The translations under genes were made by a program, and so were the position numbers. Below, one piece after another: positions 8,281 to 15,256 of a DNA stretch of 64,000 nt. Every line of letters begins with the position of its first letter. Position 1 is the stretch's first letter. This DNA comes from Lactiplantibacillus plantarum (lineage in GTDB: Bacteria > Bacillota > Bacilli > Lactobacillales > Lactobacillaceae): NCBI RefSeq assembly GCF_014131735.1, contig NZ_CP039121.1:3100001-3164000 (forward strand), written 5' to 3'. A model generated the notes under the pieces. It made no database searches and was not told the DNA's origin. It saw only the letters and a program-made list of their open reading frames with translations.

Positions 8281-9194
8281 TTCCCCTTCACCGGTTGTTG
8301 TTCGGTCGTGTAATAGCGCATGAATAAATCTTCTAACGTTGGTGGGGTCGTTGTTAAGCTGATCAGTTTCCGACTCGCCAAGTACTGCACTACCGGCGTC
8401 AACTGGTCAGCATCGACGGCTAGACTGACGTGGTTATCTCCGTGGCGCGCTGTGACCCCGTGAACACCAGCTAGGGTGGTCAAGTCAGTCAAAGGCAGTC
8501 GTGTTTGCACATCGACCGTGGTTCGGGTCAAGTGCCGCATCTCAGCTAACGACCCCGTTTCAACAATCTGTCCCTCACGGATAATACCGATGCGATCACA
8601 CATTTTTTCCACTTCTGACAGAATATGGCTAGATAACAGGACGCTCTTCTCTCGCCGTTTTAAAGCCAATACTTCATTTTGAAACGTCTGCTCATTTAGC
8701 GGATCCAGTCCGGACGTTGGTTCGTCAAAAATATATAGATCAGCATCCGTTGAGAGTGCCGCAATCAAGGCCACCTTTTGCCGATTACCTTTAGAATAAG
8801 TGCGCGCTTTTTTACGCGGATCCAGTTCGAATTGTTTAATTAGCGCGTCCGTCTTAGCCGTATGCTGACCACCGTTTAGTTTAAGAAACAAGTCAATAAT
8901 TTCCCCACCACTTAGATTAGGCCATAAATAAACATCGCCTGGCACATAAGCAATTCGCTTATGAATCGCCACACTATCCCGCCAGACATCGCGACCAAAA
9001 ATCGTCGCCTGCCCACCACTAGCTTTTAAAATTCCAAGTAGTACCCGAATGGTGGTTGATTTACCAGCACCATTCGGACCGATAAAGCCAAAAACTTCCC
9101 CCGCGTTGATTTCAAAATTAATATCCTTGAGAGCCTGAAACTTCCCGAAATGCTTTTGCAAGTGACTAATCCTTAATAACGGTTCTTTATCCAT
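8277..9194 (-). CDS. ABC transporter ATP-binding protein of the drug exporter
   Basis: A 305-residue ATPase. Walker A reads GPNGAGKST, the signature is YSKGNRQKVALIAAL (a degenerate LSGGQ, usual in ABC-2 drug exporters), Walker B is LYIFDEPTSGLDP, and the switch His is in LLSSHILSE. The last 90 residues form the small C-terminal domain of this subfamily. The start at 9194 has GGGAG 8 nt upstream; an ATG five codons earlier has its only purine-rich stretch too close. It powers the permease that overlaps its 3' end. Confidence 0.92.
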   Translation of the reverse strand: MDKEPLLRISHLQKHFGKFQALKDINFEINAGEVFGFIGPNGAGKSTTIRVLLGILKASGGQATIFGRDVWRDSVAIHKRIAYVPGDVYLWPNLSGGEIIDLFLKLNGGQHTAKTDALIKQFELDPRKKARTYSKGNRQKVALIAALSTDADLYIFDEPTSGLDPLNEQTFQNEVLALKRREKSVLLSSHILSEVEKMCDRIGIIREGQIVETGSLAEMRHLTRTTVDVQTRLPLTDLTTLAGVHGVTARHGDNHVSLAVDADQLTPVVQYLASRKLISLTTTPPTLEDLFMRYYTTEQQPVKGK

Positions 9195-9257
9195 ATGACT
9201 CACTCCCATCCTTCAAATTCGAGCATCTTATTGTTGATGCTGCAATCATAGGCGCCG

Positions 9258-9287
9258 TTGACTAATAAGTCAATGACTAGCCAGTCA
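9258..9287. promoter_or_regulatory. Tandem TetR-type operators before the exporter operon
   Basis: Two dyads of the form TGACT-N4-AGTCA follow each other directly: TTGACTAATAAGTCAA at 9258-9273 and TGACTAGCCAGTCA at 9274-9287, giving a 15-bp repeat period. They lie 64-93 bp upstream of the ATPase start, in the only promoter region of the operon. The symmetry suits a TetR dimer binding twice, most simply the product of the operon's last gene. Confidence 0.75.
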
Positions 9288-9355
9288 ATCAGTTAAAAAT
9301 TTTATTTTAAACATCTAATCCGCTTGAAACTGGCTTCTGAGGATAGTCAAGTCAA

Positions 9356-9403
9356 CAAAAAAACTGTTTTGGCGATAAACTTTACTCGCTAAAACAGTTT
9401 TTT
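9356..9403 (-). terminator. Terminator of the SDR gene
   Basis: Arms 9361-9375 and 9386-9400 (AAACTGTTTT and AAAACAGTTT cores) are followed by a run of T on the minus strand. T-rich flanks exist on both strands, so it may also stop + strand transcripts. Confidence 0.8.
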
Positions 9404-9456
9404 GACATCTGAATTTCTATGGCAGAACCAGAAAGATATATCGTCTTCATTAGCCA

Positions 9457-10251
9457 CTAGAAGATAGTTGGGACTAACCCACCATCCGCCCGCAATGCTT
9501 CACCCGAAAAACTGCTAGCAAACGGACTAGCGACAAACACTGCTAACCGACCAATTTCTTCCGGCCGAATCAAACGCTGAATTTGTGATAGTGGTCGATG
9601 ATTAATCATAAAGTCATGCTCCCACTGATCCTTTGGCAAATCTGAATCAGCATACATATCATCTAACATTTTCTGAACACCTTCTGTTAATGTCGAGCCG
9701 GGCATAACCGTGTTAACCGTTACGTGGCTGCCAACTGTTAACTTCGACAGACTCTTCGCTAAAGAAAGGTTCATCGATTTAGTCATCGAATATTGGGGCA
9801 TTTCCCCCGAAGGCATAACTGCTTCTTCACTCGCAATAAAGATAATGCGTCCAAAATCTTGGGCTAACATTGCAGGTAAATAATGTTTTGCCAACCGATT
9901 GCCAGACAACACGTTCACTTTAAAGAAGCGTTCCCAGGTTGCATCGTCAATCTCATCGTAAGCCATTGGCCCAAAAATTCCCATATTGTTGACCAGTACG
10001 TCAACCGTTGGAATTTGTTGAAACATTTTGTCAGCTTGCTGCGGATCACTAATATCATACGGTGCCGCCACTGGATGAGTTGTTGGGTATGCCGCTGCGA
10101 GTTCATCCACAACCGCTGCCACCGTATCTGCGCGGCGACCATTAATGACCACATCCGCGCCTTCCTTGGCAAATGCTACCGCAATTGCCCGTCCGATTCC
10201 CTTAGTCGAACCAGTGACCAAGACCCGTTTTCCTGCCAATCCCATTTCCAT
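9457..10251 (-). CDS. Short-chain dehydrogenase/reductase (SDR)
   Basis: A 264-residue classical SDR with a Rossmann fold. The cofactor motif is TGSTKGIG (near residue 14), NNMG follows strand 4, and the catalytic set is Ser in FIASEE with YSMTK. The arginine pair in NGRRAD after strand 2 points to NADP(H). The C-terminal ALRADGGLVPTIF is typical. The ATG at 10251 has GGAGG 10 nt upstream. It is a single gene with its own terminator. The family reduces or oxidises small carbonyl and alcohol compounds; no specific substrate can be given. Confidence 0.88.
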   Translation of the reverse strand: MEMGLAGKRVLVTGSTKGIGRAIAVAFAKEGADVVINGRRADTVAAVVDELAAAYPTTHPVAAPYDISDPQQADKMFQQIPTVDVLVNNMGIFGPMAYDEIDDATWERFFKVNVLSGNRLAKHYLPAMLAQDFGRIIFIASEEAVMPSGEMPQYSMTKSMNLSLAKSLSKLTVGSHVTVNTVMPGSTLTEGVQKMLDDMYADSDLPKDQWEHDFMINHRPLSQIQRLIRPEEIGRLAVFVASPFASSFSGEALRADGGLVPTIF

Positions 10252-10354
10252 GCTCAAAGTTCCTCCGTTCTAATTTAAATTGCCTGTTAATTTTAGCTAG
10301 TTCGATCAATAAACACAAATAATCGGTCCTCACGGGTATTAATCTAACTCGTTT

Positions 10355-10368
10355 ATTTCCCGGGTAAT
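10355..10368. other. Noc-binding-site-like palindrome (one mismatch)
   Basis: ATTTCCCGGGTAAT differs at one position from the perfect Noc consensus. It is intergenic, upstream of the SDR gene. Confidence 0.45.
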
Positions 10369-10373
10369 AATCG

Positions 10374-10403
10374 CAAAAAAAGCACACCAGTCTCCTGGCA
10401 TGC
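10374..10403 (-). terminator. Terminator of the AP2-domain gene
   Basis: The stem AGCAnnCCAG/CTGGnnTGCT (10381-10403) is followed by seven T on the minus strand. Confidence 0.8.
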
Positions 10404-10419
10404 TAATTATGTACGCATC

Positions 10420-10911
10420 TTAATCCGCGCTTGATTTCGCATATTCTTCTAACACTGGCATAACGTAGCGTTGTTCTGCTTGCTTACGTGCCATGATGGC
10501 ATCATCCATATCAGCAAACTGCTGATTCAAAACTAAGCGGCCCCGATACATTAACCGTGCGACCCACTTCTGTGAGCACCGATCAAAGGAAACACCAATG
10601 ACCCCGCTCCGATTCCGGCTATTCGGTTTCAATCGATCGACCGAAGTTCCCTGATAAAGCGGTAAGTTATCACTACGTCCCATATTTTTACGGGTTTGCG
10701 GATTTTCAAAAATATTCTTTCGACTAACATCTGCCCGTAAACAGCCGCAGCTCTTCGTAATCCCTTTCCGTAACCGATAACTATCGACAACTACTTGTCG
10801 TCCACATGAACACTGACACAACCACCGTGCATTACCATTCGGCGCACTTTCAGCCCGTTCGATAACGGTCAAACGGCTGAAAGTCTCACCAGTTAAATCC
10901 TTAAGTCGCAT
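10420..10911 (-). CDS. Zinc-ribbon and AP2-like DNA-binding protein
   Basis: A protein of 163 residues. The N-terminus (GETFSRLTVIE) and a Cys cluster WLCQCSCG ... SCGC near residues 30-60 form the zinc-ribbon-like module often attached to phage HNH and AP2 proteins. Residues about 103-155 (RSGVIGVSFDRCSQKWVARL, then GRLVLNQQF) match an AP2-like DNA-binding domain. No HNH nuclease motif is present. Such proteins often come from phages or homing elements, yet no other phage gene is near. GAGGTGA precedes the ATG at 10911. A role in binding DNA is likely; the target is unknown. Confidence 0.7.
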   Translation of the reverse strand: MRLKDLTGETFSRLTVIERAESAPNGNARWLCQCSCGRQVVVDSYRLRKGITKSCGCLRADVSRKNIFENPQTRKNMGRSDNLPLYQGTSVDRLKPNSRNRSGVIGVSFDRCSQKWVARLMYRGRLVLNQQFADMDDAIMARKQAEQRYVMPVLEEYAKSSAD

Positions 10912-10943
10912 CAAAATCACCTCACTAAGCTTTCTGTGTAATC

Positions 10944-10972
10944 AGCTCAATTGTCTTCAACACAATCGAGCT
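10944..10972. promoter_or_regulatory. Dyad in the leader of the AP2-domain gene
   Basis: Arms AGCTCAATTGT and ACAATCGAGCT (one mismatch) flank a 7-base loop about 35 bp upstream of the start. The stretch 10912-11242 is otherwise AT-rich and gene-free. It contains a minus-strand TATAAT near 11000 and, at its far end, the terminator of the next gene. Confidence 0.4.
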
Positions 10973-11173
10973 TGTACTATTTAAGTTAACCCGATTATAT
11001 GAAATATTTGTGACGAATAAAAAAACTTTTATAGTAAAATTCGCACAATATCCATTAATTTCCAGCTGATTAACTAACACTCAACCTATTCCAGCTTTGT
11101 CTTTTATTTAGAATACTACTATTATGATTATATGTCACTTTTTATCATTTATATTATCATCAGACCGGTAAAC

Positions 11174-11212
11174 ACAAAAAAAACGTTAGTCTCAGAATAG
11201 TCTAACGTTTTA
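11174..11212 (-). terminator. Terminator of the PadR/DUF2812 cluster
   Basis: Perfect 9-bp arms AAACGTTAG/CTAACGTTT (11181-11210) are followed by eight T on the minus strand. Confidence 0.9.
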
Positions 11213-11242
11213 TATGTTAATTGTACAAACAATTATTGCCAA

Positions 11243-12055
11243 TCACACAAACCAGCCCAGTGGCGCGAGCCCTAACCAGCTCAGAACGTTGACGTTAGTG
11301 TCAGTCGCAATGAACGGTCGTAAAGTCTGTTTGATTTCTGCCGCGTTGGCTAGCGTTTGTAGATCATACCAATACTGGCCCTTTTTACTATGACCAACTA
11401 AGGTCCACCGACCTAACGACTTTAATGCCGGTTCCTCGGTGTCAAGATCAGCAGTCAATGCGCTCACAAAAACGTGCATCGTCGGCATCCAGGCCCCGTC
11501 GTACTGTTCAGTGTCACGCCGTAACTGGCTGATTTGATTCTGCAAACGATGTGCCGTCCGATACAGTCCTAATACCGCGAGAAGTCCTACTAATAGCATT
11601 AGCATCCAGACGCCTATTAAATCTGTATCACCCCGATGAAGGATCAGTATCAAAAACAATCCCCATACCACAACCCCTGCATAAAGACTGAGGTTGATCG
11701 TATTCATCGCCCGATCACGTAACTGCAAAGCTACTTGCAAACGAACCTTAGGATCAGTTGGCGCCATTGTCGTTTGCTGTAATGCTGGTTGGTCGCTGCC
11801 GGTATACACAATCTGAACATCTGGTTGCTGTACTTGCACTTGGGCAAGAACTTGAAACGCGCTGTTACTGTTGCTCATGTCAGCCGCGACTGCTTGTGGC
11901 ACATACTCACTAAAGACCCGATAAATCGTCGGCACTTTTTTAAACTGATACCAATTTCCATGAATGGCCATCAATAAATAGCGTCGCTGCGCTTGCGCAT
12001 TCAGCCATGCCAACTCCTGTTCAGAACCTTTGATCAAAAATCGATGCCGCCACAT
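11243..12055 (-). CDS. DUF2812-type membrane protein, second copy
   Basis: A 270-residue protein with a soluble N-terminal domain (MWRHRFLIKGSEQELAWLN, GNWYQFKKV, YRVFSEYV), two membrane helices near residues 120-165, and a soluble tail. It is a paralogue of the gene just upstream, with the same start MWR, the same KGSEQEL motif and the same ending WLGLAPLGWF. The pattern of a PadR regulator followed by DUF2812-like membrane proteins is known in Firmicutes, but no function is established. The ATG at 12055 was chosen by alignment with its paralogue and a GGAAG 8 nt upstream; it starts 24 bp after its neighbour's stop. Confidence 0.7.
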   Translation of the reverse strand: MWRHRFLIKGSEQELAWLNAQAQRRYLLMAIHGNWYQFKKVPTIYRVFSEYVPQAVAADMSNSNSAFQVLAQVQVQQPDVQIVYTGSDQPALQQTTMAPTDPKVRLQVALQLRDRAMNTINLSLYAGVVVWGLFLILILHRGDTDLIGVWMLMLLVGLLAVLGLYRTAHRLQNQISQLRRDTEQYDGAWMPTMHVFVSALTADLDTEEPALKSLGRWTLVGHSKKGQYWYDLQTLANAAEIKQTLRPFIATDTNVNVLSWLGLAPLGWFV

Positions 12056-12079
12056 ACCTACCACTTCCATTTTAAAAGT

Positions 12080-12865
12080 TTAAACAAATCCAATTGGTGC
12101 CAATCCCAACCAACTTACAATCGATACAGAAACGCTATCTCCCACAATTGGCTGTAGCGATTGCTTGATTTCCGTGGCACTTGCCAGCGTCTTCAAGTCG
12201 TACCAGTACATCCCGTGATGATCTTGACCGACGTAAGCCCACGCCCCTAGACCTGCCACTTTTTCTGTATCCAGCTCGGTGGACATGTTTTTCAAGAAAA
12301 CGTGCATCGTTGGCCGCCAAGCATCATCATATTGTTGCGTAATGACTCGCAGCGTATTCGCCTGTTTATGCAGCCGACTTGCTTGCCATGCAGGATAGAA
12401 GGTAAATAGCAACCATGCTAGCATTCCCCAACTGGCCACGTTATCACTCACATTCAGGCTAATCACGATCACGGCCAGTATCAGACCAACCACTAACCTA
12501 ATATTCATAACATTTAACAAGTGTCCCCGTTGCGCCAGTGCAATTTTCAACTGCAACGGTGCGTCCTGACGATCCACTCGCGCCCCCTGCAACTCAGTCT
12601 GAGCCGTGCCCGTATAAATCACCTGTACGGCTGGTTTCGTCAATTGTAGCCGTGCTAACAATTTGAACGGTGTGTGCTGGTCGTCGATTTCAGTTGCAAC
12701 ATTACCGCTCACATATTCACTAAAGACTTGATACCGCGTCGCCGTTTTTTGAAATTGATACCAGTTCCCCCTGATACGCCGCAGTAATTGCCCGCGTTGT
12801 GCCTGCTGATTGAGCCACCGTAATTCCTGCTCTGAGCCTTTGACCGCCATTTGATAACGCCACAT
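12080..12865 (-). CDS. DUF2812-type membrane protein, first copy
   Basis: A 261-residue paralogue of the following gene, with MWRYQMAVKGSEQELRWLN at the start, NWYQFQKTATRYQVFSEYV, two hydrophobic helices around residues 115-160, and VSWLGLAPIGFV at the end. The tandem arrangement suggests a local duplication and possibly a heteromeric membrane complex. GGGGAAG lies 7 nt before the ATG. It follows the PadR gene by 28 bp, so PadR-controlled co-transcription is expected. The biochemical role is unknown; envelope stress or drug response would fit the PadR link but is a guess. Confidence 0.7.
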   Translation of the reverse strand: MWRYQMAVKGSEQELRWLNQQAQRGQLLRRIRGNWYQFQKTATRYQVFSEYVSGNVATEIDDQHTPFKLLARLQLTKPAVQVIYTGTAQTELQGARVDRQDAPLQLKIALAQRGHLLNVMNIRLVVGLILAVIVISLNVSDNVASWGMLAWLLFTFYPAWQASRLHKQANTLRVITQQYDDAWRPTMHVFLKNMSTELDTEKVAGLGAWAYVGQDHHGMYWYDLKTLASATEIKQSLQPIVGDSVSVSIVSWLGLAPIGFV

Positions 12866-12893
12866 ATACTCACTTCCCCGTTAAATTAACCCG

Positions 12894-13223
12894 TTACAAT
12901 CCCGCCTGCTCACAAATCTGATTCAATAATTGCAGTCGTTTTCGTTCAGCCGCCAAAACCGATTCACCACTCCCCGTGATTTCATAGGTATGCACGTCAT
13001 TTTCGTCGACTCGTTCCGTCATTAAATAATCCTTCGTCATGGCATGCAAATTCGTAAATAAGGTTCCTAATCCTAGCTGTAGTTGATTATTGGTCATTTC
13101 AGCGATCTTTGCCGGAATCGCTTCACTGGTAATCGGCTGGCGAACACTGACTAACACTAAGAACGCTGCTTCCGTCATTGGTTCATACTTATCAATTAAT
13201 CGTTGATAAAAGTTAGCTGGCAT
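12894..13223 (-). CDS. PadR-family transcriptional regulator
   Basis: A 109-residue protein with the PadR winged helix (MTEAAFLVLVSVRQPITSEA, then QLGLGTLFTNLHAMTKDYLM, then EITGSGESVLAAERKRL). It carries the short C-terminal dimerisation helix of subfamily 2. It is the first gene of a cluster with two DUF2812-type genes and very likely represses it. AAGGGGG lies 8 nt before the ATG. No clear operator could be singled out in the 140 bp upstream. Confidence 0.85.
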   Translation of the reverse strand: MPANFYQRLIDKYEPMTEAAFLVLVSVRQPITSEAIPAKIAEMTNNQLQLGLGTLFTNLHAMTKDYLMTERVDENDVHTYEITGSGESVLAAERKRLQLLNQICEQAGL

Positions 13224-13325
13224 ATTTTCATCCCCCTTAATCAGATTATTGAAGCGCTTTCTTTTTCAATCAATTTAATTATGGGCCACCGTTTTCTTGA
13301 ATGCAACTCCCCAGAATAATTCCCA

Positions 13326-13366
13326 CAAAAAATCGGTAGCCACTGATTAACGCGGTTACCGATTGC
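13326..13366 (-). terminator. Terminator of the GntR gene
   Basis: The stem AATCGGTAgCC/GGTTACCGATT (13331-13364) is followed by six T on the minus strand, directly after the GntR stop codon. Confidence 0.85.
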
Positions 13367-13367
13367 T

Positions 13368-14120
13368 TTAATGAATTTGAACATCCGCTACGACCGTACT
13401 TGTCTCATATGGGAAATGTGATTCGGAGACTTCAAAGGGTTGACCATCATCCATGTAACTAATCTGATTAATTACCAACACGGGATCATTCAGAGTCGCG
13501 CCCATTGCGGCAACGTCATCAGCCGTCACTCGGGCTGCCGAGATAATACGGTGTGAACCCGCGATTTTCTTGCCACTATGTTGCTCTAAATAACCGTAGA
13601 CCGAGCCTTCGAGGACTTGCTTCGTCAACGTCACGATACTCGTTGGCATAATCGTATGCTCATACGCCCACACCTTGCCATCAACGTAGCGGGTCCGCCG
13701 AATAACGTACACCGGATCCATCTCATCGATTAACAACTGTTCCGCTTCCCGCTTAGTAGGCAAGCGAGCTTGTAATTCCAACACTTTACTCGTCACCTTT
13801 TTACCGGCATTCGTTTGCGTTGTTCCCAGTGGCTTGTCTACCAGCGTTTCTTGGCGCCGTTCAGTCAAGCCAAAGTCCTTGCGAACAAAGGTCCCCGCGC
13901 CACGCTTGGAGTAAACCATCCCTTCAATAATCAGTAATTGAATGGCTTTGTGAATCGTAATTCGTGTCGTATCAAAAGTTTCAGCTAATTTATTCTGGTC
14001 AGGCATCAATTCGCCCGGCGTATATTTACCGGATTTAATGTCTTGTCGCAGACTATCCGCAATCGTTTCATACTTATAAGCCAAACTACTCACATCCCCT
14101 TCATCATTTGGTCTTGTCAA
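13368..14120 (-). CDS. GntR-family regulator with UTRA ligand domain (HutC subfamily)
   Basis: A 250-residue regulator. The GntR winged helix covers about residues 15-83 (IADSLRQDIKSGKYTPGELM, DTTRITIHKAIQLLIIEGMV, YSKRGAGTFVRK). The UTRA effector domain follows to the end (VIRRTRYVDGKVWAYEHTIM, SESHFPYE). UTRA domains usually sense sugar phosphates or amino acid derivatives. The start is a TTG with AAAGGGG 8 nt upstream. The gene stands alone, divergent from the Met T-box operon, and its target is not obvious. A GTATATAC palindrome in its promoter suggests self-regulation. Confidence 0.85.
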   Translation of the reverse strand: MTRPNDEGDVSSLAYKYETIADSLRQDIKSGKYTPGELMPDQNKLAETFDTTRITIHKAIQLLIIEGMVYSKRGAGTFVRKDFGLTERRQETLVDKPLGTTQTNAGKKVTSKVLELQARLPTKREAEQLLIDEMDPVYVIRRTRYVDGKVWAYEHTIMPTSIVTLTKQVLEGSVYGYLEQHSGKKIAGSHRIISAARVTADDVAAMGATLNDPVLVINQISYMDDGQPFEVSESHFPYETSTVVADVQIH

Positions 14121-14155
14121 CTAGTTTACCCCTTTTAGTAGCTAATTGAAATCAT

Positions 14156-14167
14156 TTGTATATACTT
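14156..14167. promoter_or_regulatory. Probable GntR self-operator
   Basis: TTGTATATACTT, with core palindrome GTATATAC, lies 36-47 bp upstream of the GntR start. It overlaps a possible minus-strand -10 box. Sites of this form are common for HutC-type GntR proteins. Confidence 0.4.
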
Positions 14168-14326
14168 TTATTGGCTTTGTTTAATTAACGACCAATCCAA
14201 CTAATCATCAGCATCCGTCACTGACCGTATAGCCGAATGAATCAGCGCATTTAACCACCATTTAATCAGCTGTTCCCGATTTTCCGTTCAATCTCGATGT
14301 AACCGGCTACATCCGTTCGGTTTTAC

Positions 14327-14355
14327 TTGCACCCCCACAGACTTTGGCGTATGCT
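14327..14355 (+). promoter_or_regulatory. Promoter of the Met T-box operon
   Basis: A -35 TTGCAC and -10 TATGCT are separated by 17 bp. They lie about 30 bp before the start of T-box Stem I. Confidence 0.6.
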
Positions 14356-14382
14356 TTAATAGTTAAATTCAGATTAGAAAAA

Positions 14383-14598
14383 GCTGTGACAAGATGAGTA
14401 AGCTAATTCTCGTGCTTAGAGAGTCGTATTTTTGGTGCAAAACGATGACGTGGTTAGTTGAAGATGGTCTTGAAGAAGCTACTGGGGCCCATCTCAGTCG
14501 GAGCGATCCGTTACGATCATGATAAGTCCCTGTGGGAAAATCTTGGTGGTAACACGCAAACGCGTCCTAGAAAGCATTCGCTTTTAGGCGCGTTTTTT
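14383..14598 (+). ncRNA. T-box riboswitch with methionine (AUG) specifier
   Basis: The leader has the T-box order of parts. Stem I contains the conserved AGAGAGTC and GGTGCAA apical motifs (14418-14440). The lower helix CAAGA/TCTTG (about 14390 and 14468) places the specifier codon ATG at 14464-14466, followed by the usual purine. The T-box TTGGTGGTAACACGC (14543-14557) contains TGGT, which pairs with ACCA, the end of Met tRNA. A terminator with seven T follows (14558-14598). Uncharged tRNA-Met should prevent termination and switch on the ECF genes. Confidence 0.88.
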
Positions 14599-14691
14599 TA
14601 TGACCATAACTGATCTGAAATTAACGCCTGTCCGCTTTTATTAATGGTTATTAGAACTTATTCATTCTCAATACTTAAGGAGTGTTACACC

Positions 14692-15252
14692 ATGCAAAAC
14701 AAGCAATCCAATTCAATTCGTACTGTCGTGGCTACCGGGATCGGCGCCGCCGTTATTTTTGTTCTCATGAAATTTGTCGCCATTCCAACGGGTGTGCCGA
14801 ATACCCAGGTTAACGTCGCGATGGGGTTTTTAGCCTTACTAGGTGCCATCTTTGGTCCCGTTGCAGCTGGTTTAGCCGTGTTCATCGGTCACGCCTTAAA
14901 CGACTTCGTAACTTATGGTTCGCCTTGGTGGACCTGGGTCATCGTTGATGGTCTGATTGGGGTTGCCTTCGGACTAGCTAAAAATCGGCTCAAGATTGAA
15001 AATGGCGTACTAGGAACGGCAAAATTAGTCTGGTTTAACATTTACCAAATCATCGTCAACTTTATTGGTTGGGTGCTTTTAGCACCAACTGGTGATATTA
15101 TTATTTATCATGAACCGGCCAACAAAGTTTACCTTCAAGGTGTCATTACTTGGATCGCCGATTCCATCTCAGTTGCCATCATTGGGACCATCCTACTAGT
15201 CTTGTACGCCCGGACGCGGACCCAACGTGGGAGCTTAACAAAGGAACGTTAA
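14692..15252 (+). CDS. mtsT: UPF0397-family S component of a T-box controlled ECF transporter (predicted methionine or precursor uptake)
   Basis: A 186-residue membrane protein of the UPF0397 family with about five helices. It has the S-component docking motif AVFIGHALNDFVTYG and the segment SPWWTWVIVDGLIGVAFGL. Automatic pipelines often call such proteins riboflavin transporters, but the Met-type T-box ahead of the operon argues for methionine or a precursor. That agrees with published comparative genomics predictions for lactobacilli. The ATG at 14692 has AAGGAG 9 nt upstream. It is the first gene of an S-A-T operon that brings its own ATPase and T subunit. The gene symbol follows the predicted function and is tentative. 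Confidence 0.8.
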   Translation: MQNKQSNSIRTVVATGIGAAVIFVLMKFVAIPTGVPNTQVNVAMGFLALLGAIFGPVAAGLAVFIGHALNDFVTYGSPWWTWVIVDGLIGVAFGLAKNRLKIENGVLGTAKLVWFNIYQIIVNFIGWVLLAPTGDIIIYHEPANKVYLQGVITWIADSISVAIIGTILLVLYARTRTQRGSLTKER

Positions 15253-15256
15253 TAAC

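Noticed and set aside
13248..13262. cre box near the PadR gene.
   Set aside because: The central CG is one base out of register with the consensus.
14692..15252. Riboflavin transporter label for the UPF0397 protein.
   Set aside because: The Met-type T-box leader contradicts it; no FMN riboswitch is present.
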